64,000 bases of DNA from Cristatella mucedo (lineage: Eukaryota > Bryozoa > Phylactolaemata > Cristatellidae). Position numbers and translations under genes: made by a program. The stretch covers positions 1 through 64,000 of the forward strand of contig WPIO01000031.1 in assembly GCA_009760855.2 (NCBI GenBank), written 5' to 3'. A model generated the notes under the pieces. That model worked only from the letters and a program-made list of their open reading frames with translations. It ran no database searches and had not been told where the DNA came from. The first letter of the stretch is position 1; each line of letters begins with the position of its first letter. Below are positions 51,691-63,856 of the stretch, one piece after another.

Positions 51691-52996
51691 CTGCTCTCAA
51701 TTTCTCTTGTTGCCAGTGGGGAGCCAGAGCGAACTGCTTGACCAATATGGCTTTCTGCCTGCAAGTCTGGGCGTTCGAGTGGTACTCTGCAACGCTGCCG
51801 ATCTCACTGTCCCTCTGTGCCTCCCGCCGTAGAGAGGCCTGAAAGTGCCTCGTGCTCCAGTCATTTGTTTTGCTTGCCTGCTCCCTTTCTCTGCGCCGTC
51901 CATTGACCTGTGAGAGTTCATTGGATTTTGACGGACTACTCAAAGTCGTGCTCCTGCTCTATTCGTCCTAGTCACTGCTGTGCTTTCGGGACGAATCAAC
52001 AAGTCAAGCAGTCAGCTCCTCACCTACACCGTTGTTTGTTTGTTTGTTTCAGCTGGCAAGGACTGAGATTCCTCGGAGGACTAGGGAACTGAAGGACTGA
52101 GACTCGGCTGGGAGCTTTAAAGGCTGTCTTATCTTACCGTCGTAGTCAGCCACGGCTCGAGCTGCCGTACCGCAGCTTTTACCGGAGTTTTTAACTTACT
52201 GTTTTATCCGAGATATAGCTGACTGCTTCCATTAATAAATCGTATTGGATAGAGTAGGGCTTTTGATGAATGGCTGGCCGTGTTGGGGAGCTGGTCGACC
52301 AATACTATATTTAGTTAAGCAGCCATCGTGGCATTCATCTCCATCCCATTCATGGCATCGTTTGGGAGATGCTAGCTAAATTCTTTTCTATTCACCACCT
52401 AGCTATGTGAAATCCCCCGTTAGGTTACGCACGCGCTGTGAGCTTCTACCGAGGGTGCCTAACATCAGATAAACTTGCAAGCAGTATGGTAATTTGAAAG
52501 CAGGCCGATACTGCCTATTAGCTAGCTTTCTGGCCAGGAGCATCGTGTACCGATAGCAGATATAATAGAGTAACCTGGCTCCGATCGAAAACCACAAAGC
52601 GCCAACAACTTTGAGGCTCACGATTTAGCCATGCATTTTCTGGTTAGTTTAATTCTTTCCAGAATAGCAATTTAGTGTTAGGTGTGTCTTTGACTGAGAC
52701 GCCACTACGTGGCCCATCAATATAACGCGAGACGTTCGTTGAAGCCTGTGTATATGTGCCTTCGGGAAGTTATTGTGTGAACGAGTATGCCTGCTTAGTC
52801 AAATACACATACACTCGGTGGCAGACGAACAAGGTTGACTGGTAAGGCGAACAATCAGCTGCCATTGGCCGGCTGTGACGGAAGCAGTAGGGAATGACGG
52901 GAAGAAGCCAGTGAAGATCCCAGTTAAGTCGCATACTTCTGCTGATCCGGAAGCATTTGAGAAGCTCCGTCGTCCTGCTGCTCCGTGGTTGTGAAG
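51691..52996. other. Spacer between UBAC2 and the cysteine-module gene
   Basis: No further gene recognised. It contains the possible UBAC2 polyadenylation signal and, towards the end, the 5' flank of the cysteine-module gene. Confidence 0.4.
52234..52239 (+). promoter_or_regulatory. Possible UBAC2 polyadenylation signal
   Basis: AATAAA, the clearest such hexamer noticed between the UBAC2 stop (50827) and the next gene (52997). It implies a 1.4-kb 3' UTR that would include a sense LINE-A 3' fragment at 51570-51690. Confidence 0.3.
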
Positions 52997-55900
52997 ATGG
53001 CGTTGGCGGCTTTGATCGCCGTCTTATTTGTTGTTACCTTCGCAAATGCAGGTGATATCGGCGGTAAGAGCCAGTCGCTGGCGAATGACTCGGGCGTTGC
53101 TTAGCAAAAGCCGGCCTCGAACAGATTTTTCTTGAACTTTGCCAAGTCTGTTCGCTGCAGCATAAAAAGCAGCTTCGTGCTAGTGACTAACGGGAGCTGA
53201 GAGTGCACTGAATGTTGATGCGATGCTTGCTGAATTGGCCCTCCGAGTCGGAAATGGAGACGCTCAAGCAGAAGCTCTAGGGCACGGCTCGCGGCAGGGA
53301 TGGCAGCCGACAGCTGCTGTGATGCTACCAGCCCATTGCTTAGGCGTTAATAATAATAATAATAATTCACTTGATAAAGCGCCCTCAGAGAACTCAATCT
53401 CTCTCTAGGCGCTTTACATTTGCTGTAAAGTGAAATGCAATTGAATGGTAAGCCTCGTTCGCTCTAGTGCAATTCTTCGGCGATCGAAATCTTACTCACC
53501 CCCAATCATTCGCTGATCGCAATCGGTCAGTCTTTCGTCGCAGGAAATCGCCAACGTTCGCTCGTTTCTTCCTGATAGCTGATCGTACGTTGTACCAGCG
53601 ACTTGGTCGACCGCACCCTTGCTATTGTGCGCCTGCCGAGACCAGCCGAAGAACTCGAAGCACAGCTCATTTCAGACTGCACTAGGGCCGATTCATCACC
53701 TTAGGACTGTAAGCCACTGCATAAGGAAGATACGGCTAGCAGTGCTAAGGCTAGCCGGGCGGTCGTACTTTCCCAGATGTGGCTCGGGGCAAGGTTGAGG
53801 TCAGGAGCAATGGTTGACTTAGCCCTAACAATCCACTTAGCTCTGCCCCCTCTGGCTCGGCACGTGACGTAGCACGAATTACGACCAGCAGGAGTCACCT
53901 GCTGGCCAGAGTTCAATAAAAACAGCATGAACGGCTGCTCCGCGGGGTTGTTTTTCTCGGGACAGCTATTTATCTCCCCTTTTTAGTCCTTAAACCTCAT
54001 TCGAGTGGGCAGCCAACACTTCTTCCTCTCGCCCAGGTTGCCAATTTTAGACGGGGGCTGAAATTCCACTGCGCATTGTCATAGGCATCGGGATTCAGGG
54101 CTGTCGTAACAGCGAAGGGTCATTCAAGGTTTTTCGGGCATCACGTATTGCTTCGACATCGATCATTCGCCGCTCCAATCTCATGTCAGCGGAATTTGCA
54201 TAACCTAGCCCAGCCCCAGACCGCAGGGCCTAGCTGGCATTGACGAAGGGCTTCCGATATGTACATGTCTGCGAGTACAATATTGTTTCTTAATTCTGCA
54301 GGAATCAGCTGCCCGAGTAAGATACCCGCTGTGCACTGTCCGCGGGATCCGTGCAAGTCAGCAACGTGCCCCTTGCAAAAGGGCAAGCCCGTTAAATGCC
54401 GGTAGGTGTCCGACAGGTGGCGCTGTGCTACTCGGTGAGTTGGAAGGCCCGCGTCATAGGTTCGAGTCTTCCAGCAGACAATGTGCTACTGCCTGCTGCA
54501 AGCAGCGTAATATCCGTGAAGATTCATTTTGGGCTACGTACAGTGTACAATAAGGCCGTTTGATAAGCCGACCTTACTTTACTCTTTAACTTCATCCTTT
54601 AAAATGCAGACCATTTTAGCTCACATCCTTACGTAAATATAATTCATTTGTATAGTGCCGTAAGAGAACTTTATCTCTATTCAGGCACTTTACATATGCC
54701 ACGGGCTCGAGCCCATGACCTCGGCTATTAAATTTACCTTGACCTCGGTCGAGGCCAGCACCTTAACCGCTGCGCCAAACCAGCGCATCGTTTAAAACGT
54801 CATAAGCTTGTGCTTAGGAACTTTAGCACGTCTCAGTGCCGCCTACTTACATGATGGTTGCCTCCCCTTGCTTTCCAGGAGCAGCAGTTGTGGTGGATGC
54901 AATGCCGAGTTCTTCCTTCGTGGAAAGCGGATACCAAAGTCTGAATGTAAGTCACAACAAAGCACCTCTATAGGTGCTTTCATTTTACTCAACTACTGAG
55001 GCGACGTACTAGCTGCGTACTGCCCAGTGTACTGCTACTTTTTCGGTTTCCAGCTGGGCCTTTGGTGGTCTCTATTTCCCGTCATGAGTCGACTCGGTTT
55101 TAAAATTGGGCTTAGTTTCACGAACCACTGACTGGATTTATAGAGAACTATTGCATCCGAAAGGATATCGAATGAAACCAACTCGCCCGTTTTGATAGGC
55201 AGGCGGATTCCAATTTTGTATCATGGAGGCTGCAGCTGCTATCTCTAAGAGTCTTGTCTTTAATGTCATATAGAGACTCTCACTTGCATATTGGTAGCAG
55301 TTTTTTTAATAATAATAATAATAATAGTATATTTGTATTGCACCCGCAGAGAACTTACTCTCTTTCTAGGCACTTTAAATGCCCTGTAAAGGAAGCGTTT
55401 TCATTCCAGAGATTGCGGCAGGGCCGGAACGATGACTAACACGGTCAGTTATTCACATGCTGATTCAAGCTATTGCTCGCAGAAAGTTGTTGAAGCGGTA
55501 ATACACTAGCTTGTCCGGAGTACCACGAACTTTACCTCGAAAATGCAATGATACGATACAGTTTATTTACACTATAAGCACTCATTTAATACGAGTTTGA
55601 GACATACACTTTTCTATTTTCGCCTTAAGTCTACAGACGTAGAAACTCTACTGATCCTAGGTAGCCTATTGATGCGAACATCATCATGATCAGAATGCAA
55701 GCAACTCGATACTTGCTATGACTTTTCAAATTACAAATTTGACATACTCTGTCATTTATTAGTACGGCAGATGCAATATAAATTCTACCTTGATTGGTAG
55801 GAATTTTTTCAGTTCTCAGTAAAACCAAGTTACACGCTACCAAAGTCTCTACCCTCTTCAATAGAGATGTGATCAAATGTTAACTATCGGGCTACACAGG

Positions 55901-58900
55901 GTAATGTCCGCGAAGACTTGGTAAAATGACAGTTCCACACGAACTACGGCTTCAAATTCGCCACTTTTTAATTTTCGATGTGCAGATTACAATCACTGGT
56001 CAACATTTCGACAATATCTAACAAGCAGAATTTCGTCCGCGGTGAATCAAATAGTTCATGTGCCCTCTGACTGATGATAAAATCGTCACATGGAAGATCA
56101 AGATACCTTTCTTGGCCAAGGACACATCAAGCGCAATGCATATCTCATTCTGATGACTATGAATAATATGCAAAGTTACGGCGATACAGGCTCTATCTTA
56201 CGAGAACTTGGATAAGCAATCATATGAGGGCTTGCCAGAAGTTCCATGCAAGTTTGCCTGCAAATGCTGGAATCATACTTTAAATTTAGGTCAGCAGGCC
56301 TCATTTAATTTTAAACCTACCCGATCTTATTATCACCCTAGTCTGGAGACATGGAAACATACCGATCCTTGGTAGTCTGTTGTGTAAAATTCATGATGAT
56401 CATGAAGGCAGGCGGTTTTATTCTATCAGCCACTTCTAATGCTGATGTTGACATGCATTGCTAGTCGCTAATAGAGCCAAGGCAAAAAAGTCAGTTTCAG
56501 TTGTAATACATTTTTTGAGTTCTTAGTGAATCCCAGAGATTAGCTTTTCGAGTCTCTTTCCTATGTAACAGGGATGAACTCAAATGTCGAAGATCTACAC
56601 GCTACTAAACTCTAAATGCTACAGGCTAAAGGTTGTTAAAGGCCACGCTTACAGAGGCTCTATTGGTGATTGGTAAAATGATGGACCCTGCAAACTACGG
56701 CTTTAAATTCAACTTTTCACCGTGTTCTGTCTGCAGATAAAAATCACCGGTCCCTCAAAACTTGTAAATTAAAAGAATACGTCGGCTCTGCTGTCTACAC
56801 AGACTAGAAAGCTCCGACTTATCGATAGAAAGCACAGCTTTATCGCAGCTAGTGCCACCGTTCGTCAAGCCTATGCAATGACTACAAGCTTTGTGGTGCT
56901 GTGTGTAAATGGCAAAGAATTTTATTTTTTCAATGTAAGATAACTTGTTCCTAACATCTTGTGGAATTCAAACTATACCTCGTTTTGATATTGCACGGGC
57001 TTTCGTCGGCCGTGATAATCCGAAAAGTAATAGCTTAGCTTAATGTTGAATGGTTCCAATAGTCAGTAACTTCAGGCGTGCCTACCTTTAAGCAGCTGAG
57101 AAGAGTCTCCCTGGAAACTGCATTTACTCCCAGCAACTGTTTGGTCAAGACTACGAGCATTACGTTGCCTATGACGCGTAGCAGCCCTTGTGGTAGTGGC
57201 ACGCTTGCCATCAATGTAACATAAATTTCGGATTGCTTGTCCACAACAGGTTTGTAATCTCTCAGTTATTGCTTCCCTATCTCAACTGCTTTCAGCCGAC
57301 TGGACTATTTTTAATCAACCAAGTGCTGTCAATTCATCCTCTAAAAACGTTAAACTGCCCAAATAAACACCCCTTTACTTGGCCATGAGGCCAGGAGGAC
57401 TAGTCTGCAAACAAGTGCTAGTACGAACACATACTTGCTCCAGTCACAATCCTTCAAATCGGCATCCTGTAGGCACGGGGCCACAATCTTAACATTCTTT
57501 TCTCGAAAGTCAATCCACTGACAACCCAAAGGCAACTTAATCAAGGGCATGTTAAGAAGGAGAAGTTCAATGCATTTTCCTGACCAGCAGGTTAAAGAAG
57601 CCTGACTTAGTGGCTGCGTCTCTGAACCCACCAATTCTTTAATAATGATAATAAAAATGATACATTTGTATAGCCCACTCAGAGAACTTAACCTCTTTGT
57701 AGGCACTTTACATTTACTGCAGAGTAAGAATGATCAAATGGTTAGTGGTGGCATGCAAAATGTCGACACGCATAATATCGTTGCAGGCCACATGCTCAGG
57801 ATCAACATGCTATTGTGAGTAAAGCCAGCATCAACAGTGTATGTACACATAAGCACAAAAGGTCGAATCACATGAACTCTCTAAATGCTGTGATAGAGAG
57901 ATGCGTTTTAGCTTCTTTTTAAATGTCGTTAAGTCAGGGAATGTCGTAACTTCAGTCGGGAGTGAGCTCCAGGCTGTGGGAGCACACCAGCTAAAGGTGT
58001 GGTCTCCGAAGGATTCGAGGTTCGAGTTCGAGTCCTAGCTAATCAATCAATTTTGGAGTAAGAAGAGCTGGTGATACGATGCCTGGGCGCAGGTTTCGGA
58101 GTAGTTTGGATTGGCAGGCCAGATAATGAAGATATCTAAAAGTGAGTGACAGAACCTTGAAGTCGCTTTGCCACTTCCATGCAACGATTACTAGTGCGAG
58201 AAGTGACACGATAATGAAACTGCGACGCTCACGTCAAACCAGCCTTACTCAGAGTTTTGCATTGACTGCAAGTGCCCGATTTCACAGGCAGCAAGACCAG
58301 CTAGCGGCGAGTTTCATAAATAGAGACGGGATTTCACGAATTTGTGGACCAACTTTGATGTAGCATCCCTGCTTAAGCAAGCCCGAATTTGAGTGGTTTT
58401 ATGTACATGAGAGTAGTCAGACTTGACAGTGGAGCTGATGTGGTCTTCTAATGAAAGGTCGCTTTAGAACAGGGCACACAAATTCCGTGCAGATGCAGCA
58501 GGAGCTATGTTGGCAGAGCCAATTCTGAGCCTTAAGTTTTCCCATTTCTGAATCACTCTTGGTGTGCCCGTGAATAGTAAACTTGTTTTGTCATCATTCA
58601 AGTTAAGGAAGTTTCTGCTTATTAAATTTAAGAAAGTTCGCTGCCATCCATGTACAGATGACATCAATGTAAAAATACTAGCTGATTAAAAGCCTCTTTT
58701 GTAAAGCGACATAAGAGCCTTTACGGCTATCACCACTGCTTGCACTGGTGATAGAGAATCACCCATCGCACGCAGGATTCATATCCACGACCTCGAGACC
58801 AAAGCCGTGAAAAGTAACCGCCTCACCTAGTATGCCATCCATGCATGAAGCAAGATAGTTGAGAGAATTCGACATGCTGGAGGGCTTGGAGGGATTAAAG

Positions 58901-61900
58901 CAGAGGTGCAGCCGCTATTAATCAGAAGTGAAAGCCTAGATTGTACCTGACAATCACATCGGCAAGAGACAGAGTATAAACTGCGAAAAGAACTAGACCA
59001 AACATATATCCTTGAGGTACACAGTACTTCACTGGTTCTTCGGATGATCTAAGTCTGTTCACATCAATGCTCTGGAATATTCCACTGAGATCGGACCTCA
59101 ACGATTGGAGCTTCCAGTGATGCCCATACAAGATGAGAGACACTCGAGAAGGACTTGGCGATTAATATTATCAAACGTTGCCGAAAGATCAAGCTAAGCA
59201 AGCAGAGAAAATTGACCCAAATCTGCATTCCTGAGTAGATTTCACACACCCGAAGCAGTGCTGACTCTATGGATTTACCAGCTCTAAAAAAAACTCTAAA
59301 AACAGACAAAAATCTAGAAAATAACTGATAGTTATTTTCTAGATTTGAAGCTTCATTATATGGGTTCAGCTGGTCTGCCAAAACTCGTTCCAGTACATTT
59401 GATGAGAGTGGTAGAAGGAAGACTGTGTGGAAGTTGCTTAACTTCTCTTGGTCTAGCGTTGCTTTTTTAATTTATACCCTTGTGCATTACCACAGTATCG
59501 CTCGGTTTCCCACGCTCCCTCGCTGTTAGCTTCTCTCATCACTCTCCCACTCTCTTCACTCTCTCCCTCCCTCTCTCTCACACATGTACACAGTCTCTCT
59601 CCTCATCTGTGACGATGACGATGGCCTCGAAGTCTCACTCGGATACTAATACTTAACCTTTTTAGGACTTGCCTCACGTGGACGAGAAGCGGACAAGCGT
59701 CTTATCCTCAATCGCCCCACGGGCACGTGCCGGACGGGTGGAGGCCGGCAGGCAGCTCTCCGACTGGTCGCTCCTCCTACTGCAATCTCAGGCGACCGCT
59801 CCCATTATATAGTGGAACTCACTGCTAGGGTTGTCTATAATGTATCTGTGGCTTATAATTGCCTAGCTCACTACTGAACATTGTAGGCAGTCCCTCTCAA
59901 GCAAGCCTCGGTAGGGGAACGGGTATTTCTAACGATCCGGCGACGGCTCCCACGAGGCATCCATTAGCAATAATAATAATAATAATACATTTGATATAGC
60001 GCCCCCGGAGAACCATTATTAAGATCCTACGGCAGGATTAGTTATCACTGATCCGTTATGTCCAAGTTCATAGCTTACCGCACTAACCTAGTCCACTTCG
60101 GCAAGGCATTAGGTCCGGGCTAGGTGAACGCGTCCAACGTCTGAGCTTGTCTGAACAGCAGACCATTCAGCAGCCATACGTCAATCGTCCGTTCTTCCAG
60201 AGCATCCAACCTAGAAATACCTCATTCGTGCCAACTAAATCTATTGCCGGATGGCTAATCCTGTCCAGTCGTGTAATTCAGCATCTGATAACTTTTAACG
60301 TAAGCAAGCGTATAAGCATTACTCGGCACGTTCGGGTAGCCGCTGCTTCCGCGGCATCTTATCTAGCCGGTATGGCTACGCAAATTGCACAGCTGGACGA
60401 CTCGCATTAATTCAGAGGAAGCATACAAACAGAGACTTTGATGTTTGTATCAGCCGCTCGAGACTGCGCGAGCGCCGTAAGTGAGTCCATCTTCGAGCTA
60501 ACATAGCCCCGTGGGTCCGTAAGAACGCTTTTAAGACAACGAAGGGACCGAAAAGAGTCTGTTGCTTGTTGTTCCTACTTTGCGTGCCGGTTAAGGGACC
60601 TATGGCGCGGAATTTGGACTGGCCCTTCGATGAGCATTTGCGACCAGTGAGTATATTAAGATGAAAGAAGTAGGCTGCTAGAGAATTGAGATAGCTCATC
60701 GAGGCAGCGAATGAATAGTGCACTAGCACAACCTCCTCGGCTAGCGAGCCTGCGACGGCTCCTGCTTGGTCGGAAGCCAAGGTCTACGCGCGCGCACTGG
60801 CACGATGTCGCCTGCTTCGATCGAAACCGCCGAAAGCGGCGGCGGCCGCGTCGTTCGAGCTGACGACTCGAATTGGCTGCGACGGCATCGCCTCTCTGAC
60901 GTCGCCTAAGTGACGCCCTCGACCATTGTGCGGCGGGCACACGTTGCAGGCTGCCCGGTCACCGTGGCCTGCTTTGTGGATCCGTGCCAGGTCGCTCGAT
61001 GCCCTGCCTACCCAGTAGCCAAGTGCGAGTGAGTGTGGCTCGGTGCCGGCGGCGCATGCGCGGTGCTCAGCTCCTCGCCAGCCGCTCGCTGCTACGTGTC
61101 CTCGCGTGATCGAAGCCTTGCTCGCCGAGCACCTGCGCCCATCGAACTAGGCACAGAGAAGGCACGCTAAATGCAGCTTGACCTTCGCCGCGCCGAGATA
61201 TTGCGTGCAGCGTTTCTGTTTCTTCAATGCTCTACTCCAAACGAAACTTAAATGCTTCCGTAGGCTTTGCACGCAGATTCGTTCAGCTAGAAGTACCTCT
61301 CTTGCGGCTGAAAGGCGGTTGCTCTGTGGGCTTTGAGAGACAAAAAACAGCGGAATCCCAGTCGCTGTCGCTGACGGTCGCAGCCACTCGGGGGCATTTG
61401 ACGGGCAGAAGCAAGAGCTTCTTTTCCCTTCAACCCGGTTGAGCCCGAATTGATCCATAATTACCGTAACAGGACCAGCCAGCCTCTCAGACGAGCCTCG
61501 TTATCGGGAAGCGAAACTTACGCCATCTAACGCAGCCTTCATGGACGAGCCTTTTCCTGACTCGAGAGCTGCAGCCACTTTCAGGCTTCGCTGTCTATGG
61601 GTGCACGGGTCGTAGTGTAAGCCGAGCCCCATCAGAGGAAGAGGTTAGAGTTTCGGAATTACCGCCCGTAGTGGGCGTGGCTCGGGTCGGCGAGAGCTAC
61701 TCCGCCTCTCGAGGTTGCGAAAATCCTTGCGCGGCAGCGACGGCGATGGCAGCTTGTTTGTTAAAAAGAAAGCTCTCAGCACACGGTCTCCCCACTTTCT
61801 TAAGTAATGTGCGTACATTACGCGCGGGTCGCAGCTCTGTCACCAGTCGTTACTTGGCGGTATTTCCCCGCTGCTGCTCCTGCTGCTCTTTCTCGGCAAA

Positions 61901-62721
61901 GGGAGCACTTCAAGGGCTGCGATTGAGCCTGTCGCCTCCTCCGCGGGTGAGAGAGGCGACAGGCGTTATGGCAGTATTTCGCTCCTGCTGCTCTTTGTCG
62001 GAAAAAATCTTCGACCAGGTTTGAGCGCTGCGATCGAGCTGCCTCCACCTCTGCAGGGGCTCGACATCTCGAGGCGTAAAGTGCTCCCTCTGCTCTCACT
62101 CGCAACGAGCTCCTTGTTTCCCCTTAGAAATGCTGCCCCACCTCCATGATAAGCCTGTCTCTGAAGTAAGCGCCATTTTTGGGAACGGCCGAAACTTCGC
62201 ACTGAAGCCGAGCCACTCGCTCTTTCGACTCAGTCGGTACAAAATGACACCGTCTGCACTCTCGTCATTTGGAAGCCTCAAAACTTGAAGCGGTTTAAAG
62301 AGCCACTCCGTGTCCGCCGCGAGGACGACGAAGCTCTAGGAAAGCCGCTGGACCGCTGCGGTTCGCCACCGAGAGAGGCAGTGCTTTCGCCGTCGGTTCC
62401 TATCCATTGGGTTGGGGGATCCAGCTGGGCTGAGCGTCGCAGCGCAGCCCCTCCGCGGGAGCCAGGCATGTACGCCGAAGTTTGAGAAGTCGGCTCTGCT
62501 GAAAGGTTGCCAATGCCACGCGAGACGTGCCTGCCGCGCAGGAAGTCGAGCGCCATTATAGCTAGCATCTTCCGCAGCTAGGGAGCACTGAGGAGCTGCA
62601 GAGAAGCGTCCAGAGCTTTAACTTCGTTTTCCTTTTTTGTTGCAGGAGCAACTACTGTGGAGGCTGCAATGCACGGTTCTACTATAAAAATATAGACGTG
62701 ACGTCTCGCTGCCGTGGCTGA
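52997..62721 (+). CDS. Secreted protein of two tandem eight-cysteine CGGCNA modules (129 aa), 5 exons
   Basis: Exons: 52997-53063, 54302-54401, 54879-54946, 60950-61028, 62646-62721; all splice phases fit (1, 2, 1, 2). Residues 1-18 are a typical signal peptide (MALAALIAVLFVVTFANA). The mature part has 16 cysteines, eight per module: 26, 35, 40, 45, 55, 60, 63, 79 and 80, 86, 91, 96, 104, 109, 112, 127. Pattern: C-x(5,8)-C-x2-DPC-x4-CP-x(6,8)-C-x4-CGGCNA-x-F-x(11,12)-C. Each module is encoded by two exons flanked by phase-1 introns and split by a phase-2 intron at the same position, so the second pair looks like a duplicate of the first. Similar DPC...CGGCNA segments occur, as I recall, in uncharacterised extracellular proteins of marine invertebrates and protists. 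No function is assigned; a disulfide-rich matrix or extracellular role is inference. Confidence 0.85.
53347..53452 (-). mobile_element. LINE-B tail fragment in intron 1 of the cysteine-module gene
   Basis: (AAT)n, CACTTGATAAAGCGCCCTCA, hairpin, GGCGCTTTACATTTGCTGTA, ATGCAATTGAATGGTAAG. Confidence 0.82.
54408..54575 (+). mobile_element. SINE2 copy, diverged, in intron 2 of the cysteine-module gene
   Basis: CTACTCGGTGAGTTGGAAGG head, B box ATAGGTTCGAGTCTTCC, body ACTGCCTGCTGCAAGCAGCG.., and GGCCGTTTGATAAGCCGACC end. Confidence 0.65.
54636..54783 (-). mobile_element. SINE1 copy in intron 2 of the cysteine-module gene
   Basis: Antisense, full-length: AATTCATTTGTATAGTGCCG, the hairpin half, GGGCTCGAGCCCATGACCTC, and CACCTTAACCGCTGCGCCAA at the element's 5' end. 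Confidence 0.85.
55300..55400 (-). mobile_element. LINE-B tail-only element, diverged, in intron 3
   Basis: (AAT)n, TATATTTGTATTGCACCCGC, GAGAACTTACTCTCTTTCTA, GGCACTTTAAATGCCCTGTA. Confidence 0.7.
55401..57636. other. Intron 3 of the cysteine-module gene, A/T-rich stretch without recognised features
   Basis: No exon candidates or members of the repeat families in this window were seen. Base composition is lower in GC than the flanking genes. Confidence 0.4.
57637..59400 (-). mobile_element. LINE family B copy, decayed, with a nested SINE2, in intron 3
   Basis: Tail and hairpin at 57637-57735, 3' UTR to about 58060, then broken polymerase: FLNLNDDKTSLLFTGTPRVI at about 58560-58625, SDLSGIFQSIDVNRLRSSEE and CVPQGYMFGLVLFAVYTLSL at about 58975-59090, and a SALLRVCEIYSG-like piece at about 59255. 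Numerous stops make it a dead copy. A SINE2 sits at 58676-58846. Confidence 0.82.
58676..58846 (-). mobile_element. SINE2 copy nested in LINE-B
   Basis: Antisense: TAGCTGATTAAAAGCCTCTT, ACGGCTATCACCACTGCTTG, B-box complement and GACCTCGAGACCAAAGCCGT, AGTAACCGCCTCACCTAGTA. It interrupts the conserved GACATCAATGCATGCAGCAA stretch of LINE-B. Confidence 0.82.
59401..60949. other. Intron 3, distal part, with a LINE-B tail remnant
   Basis: Contains (AAT)n plus TTTGATATAGCGCCCCCGGA at 59970-60020 (tail remnant). A possible exon-like frame at 59669-59818 follows TTTTTAG (DLPHVDEKRTSVLSS.. to a stop), and an 87-codon + frame lies at 60147-60410. Neither is recognised or joined to the cysteine-module gene. 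It ends at the TTGCAG acceptor of exon 4. Confidence 0.35.
61029..62645. other. Intron 4 of the cysteine-module gene, GC- and CpG-rich
   Basis: GC-rich sequence with several overlapping short open frames on both strands that look compositional. It ends at a TTTTTTGTTGCAG acceptor. Confidence 0.4.
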
Positions 62722-62906
62722 TGAAAGCGTGGCCAAGTACTGTTTGGAGGCTGCGAGCCACGGCCGGCTTATGCAACGGTTCATACAATGTGAATAACTT
62801 TAAGGCCGTGTAGTGGGTAGAGGAATCGGACGCGCGCCCCGCCCTCCCCCCGCACACCTCACCTAGCAGCTTTCGAAAAGCTGTACGTCGTACGTTGAAA
62901 ATACAG

Positions 62907-62912
62907 AATAAA
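62907..62912 (+). promoter_or_regulatory. Polyadenylation signal of the cysteine-module gene
   Basis: AATAAA lies 186 bases downstream of the TGA at 62719-62721, a normal distance for a 3' UTR. It supports 62646-62721 being the last exon. Confidence 0.6.
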
Positions 62913-63356
62913 GAAACAGGATTTGGCTCGCAGACATATGTATCGGAAGCCGCTCATCAATGCAAGCTTCGCCCTTCGGTCTGCGGTCTGGGGCGAGCTA
63001 TTCGCGCTTTCCACTGACACGAGATCACAGCTAGCGGCGGCGAGTGATCGATGTCGAGAGCGATGCGCGACACGCCCCCCGAATAAACCTGAAAAGACCT
63101 GCGGCCTCTGCGACAGACCTTAATCCCGATTCCTATGACAACGCGCAGAGGAATTTCCGCGTCCGCCTAAAAGCTCTTGTTACTCACAGCATTTGGCGGT
63201 TATTTATGATTCGTCCTTAGCGAGCTGGTGCGTGCTGACACTGAGCGTGCTGCCAATAACCATATTTACATGTCGGAAATGTTCACGCACGTCTAACCAT
63301 GTTATGTTTATTGACATTGTGCATGCTACCGCCAACCATTTGATCCATCGTAGCAC

Positions 63357-63430
63357 ATGTAAGTTGCCTAGAAAGAGATCGAGTGATCTTGGGGTACTAT
63401 AAACATGTACTCTTAATACTGTAATAATGT
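63357..63430 (+). mobile_element. Diverged LINE-B/SINE1-type tail
   Basis: CATGTAAGTTGCCTAGAAAG, AGATCGAGTGATCTTGGGGT and a TAATACTGTAATAATG end. Old copy of the hairpin tail. Confidence 0.5.
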
Positions 63431-63598
63431 TCACTCATCTCCAGTGGACTCACGAAGTGTCAAACTGATGTGCGGGGCCTTGAGCTCTGCGTACGAGTAC
63501 GTTAGTAAATCGGCGCTCGACGTTTTGGCTTTGAGTTCTGTGCATTTTGTCTGCACTTAGGTTGCACGGGATTTGCTAGTCGCGAGGTCATTGCCTAA

Positions 63599-63856
63599 AT
63601 GTGCGTCCGAGTCGCGAGGGCCGGCGAAGCGCGACTGAAAGCTAACAGCTTTGTGCGCTTCGAACTCGATGATGCTAGAAAAGATTGGCCCGGTACGTGT
63701 GACGTGTGCACGCACATTACGGTACGCAGGTCCCATGGCTCGTTGCTGCGCAAATTCGTGCCGTTGAAAGCTAGGTCATGGTATGGCCATCGCTTCAAAT
63801 TCAATATGGATATCAAGGCCAAACATGATCACGCTCGTTGTTACGATGAAGTATAG
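63599..63856 (+). other. Possible first exon of a further gene at the window edge
   Basis: The frame starts MCVRVARAGEARLKANSFVR. After FELDDARKDWP it meets a GTACGT site at 63691, a good donor; without splicing it stays open to 63856. No family recognised. No partner exon can be seen because the window ends. Confidence 0.2.

Noticed and set aside
53708-54015. Second solo LTR candidate (TGTAAG start, AATAAA at about 53916)
   Set aside because: No matching CA end with a flanking duplication could be found, and no second copy is present in the window.
54408-54500. Functional tRNA gene
   Set aside because: Only B-box-like and head-like segments are present, and the sequence continues into a SINE2 body, so it is a SINE head and not a tRNA gene. 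The same holds for other SINE1 and SINE2 heads.
59669-59818. Additional exon of the cysteine-module gene
   Set aside because: It lacks cysteines and ends in a stop, and the exon 3 to exon 4 junction is already complete in phase.
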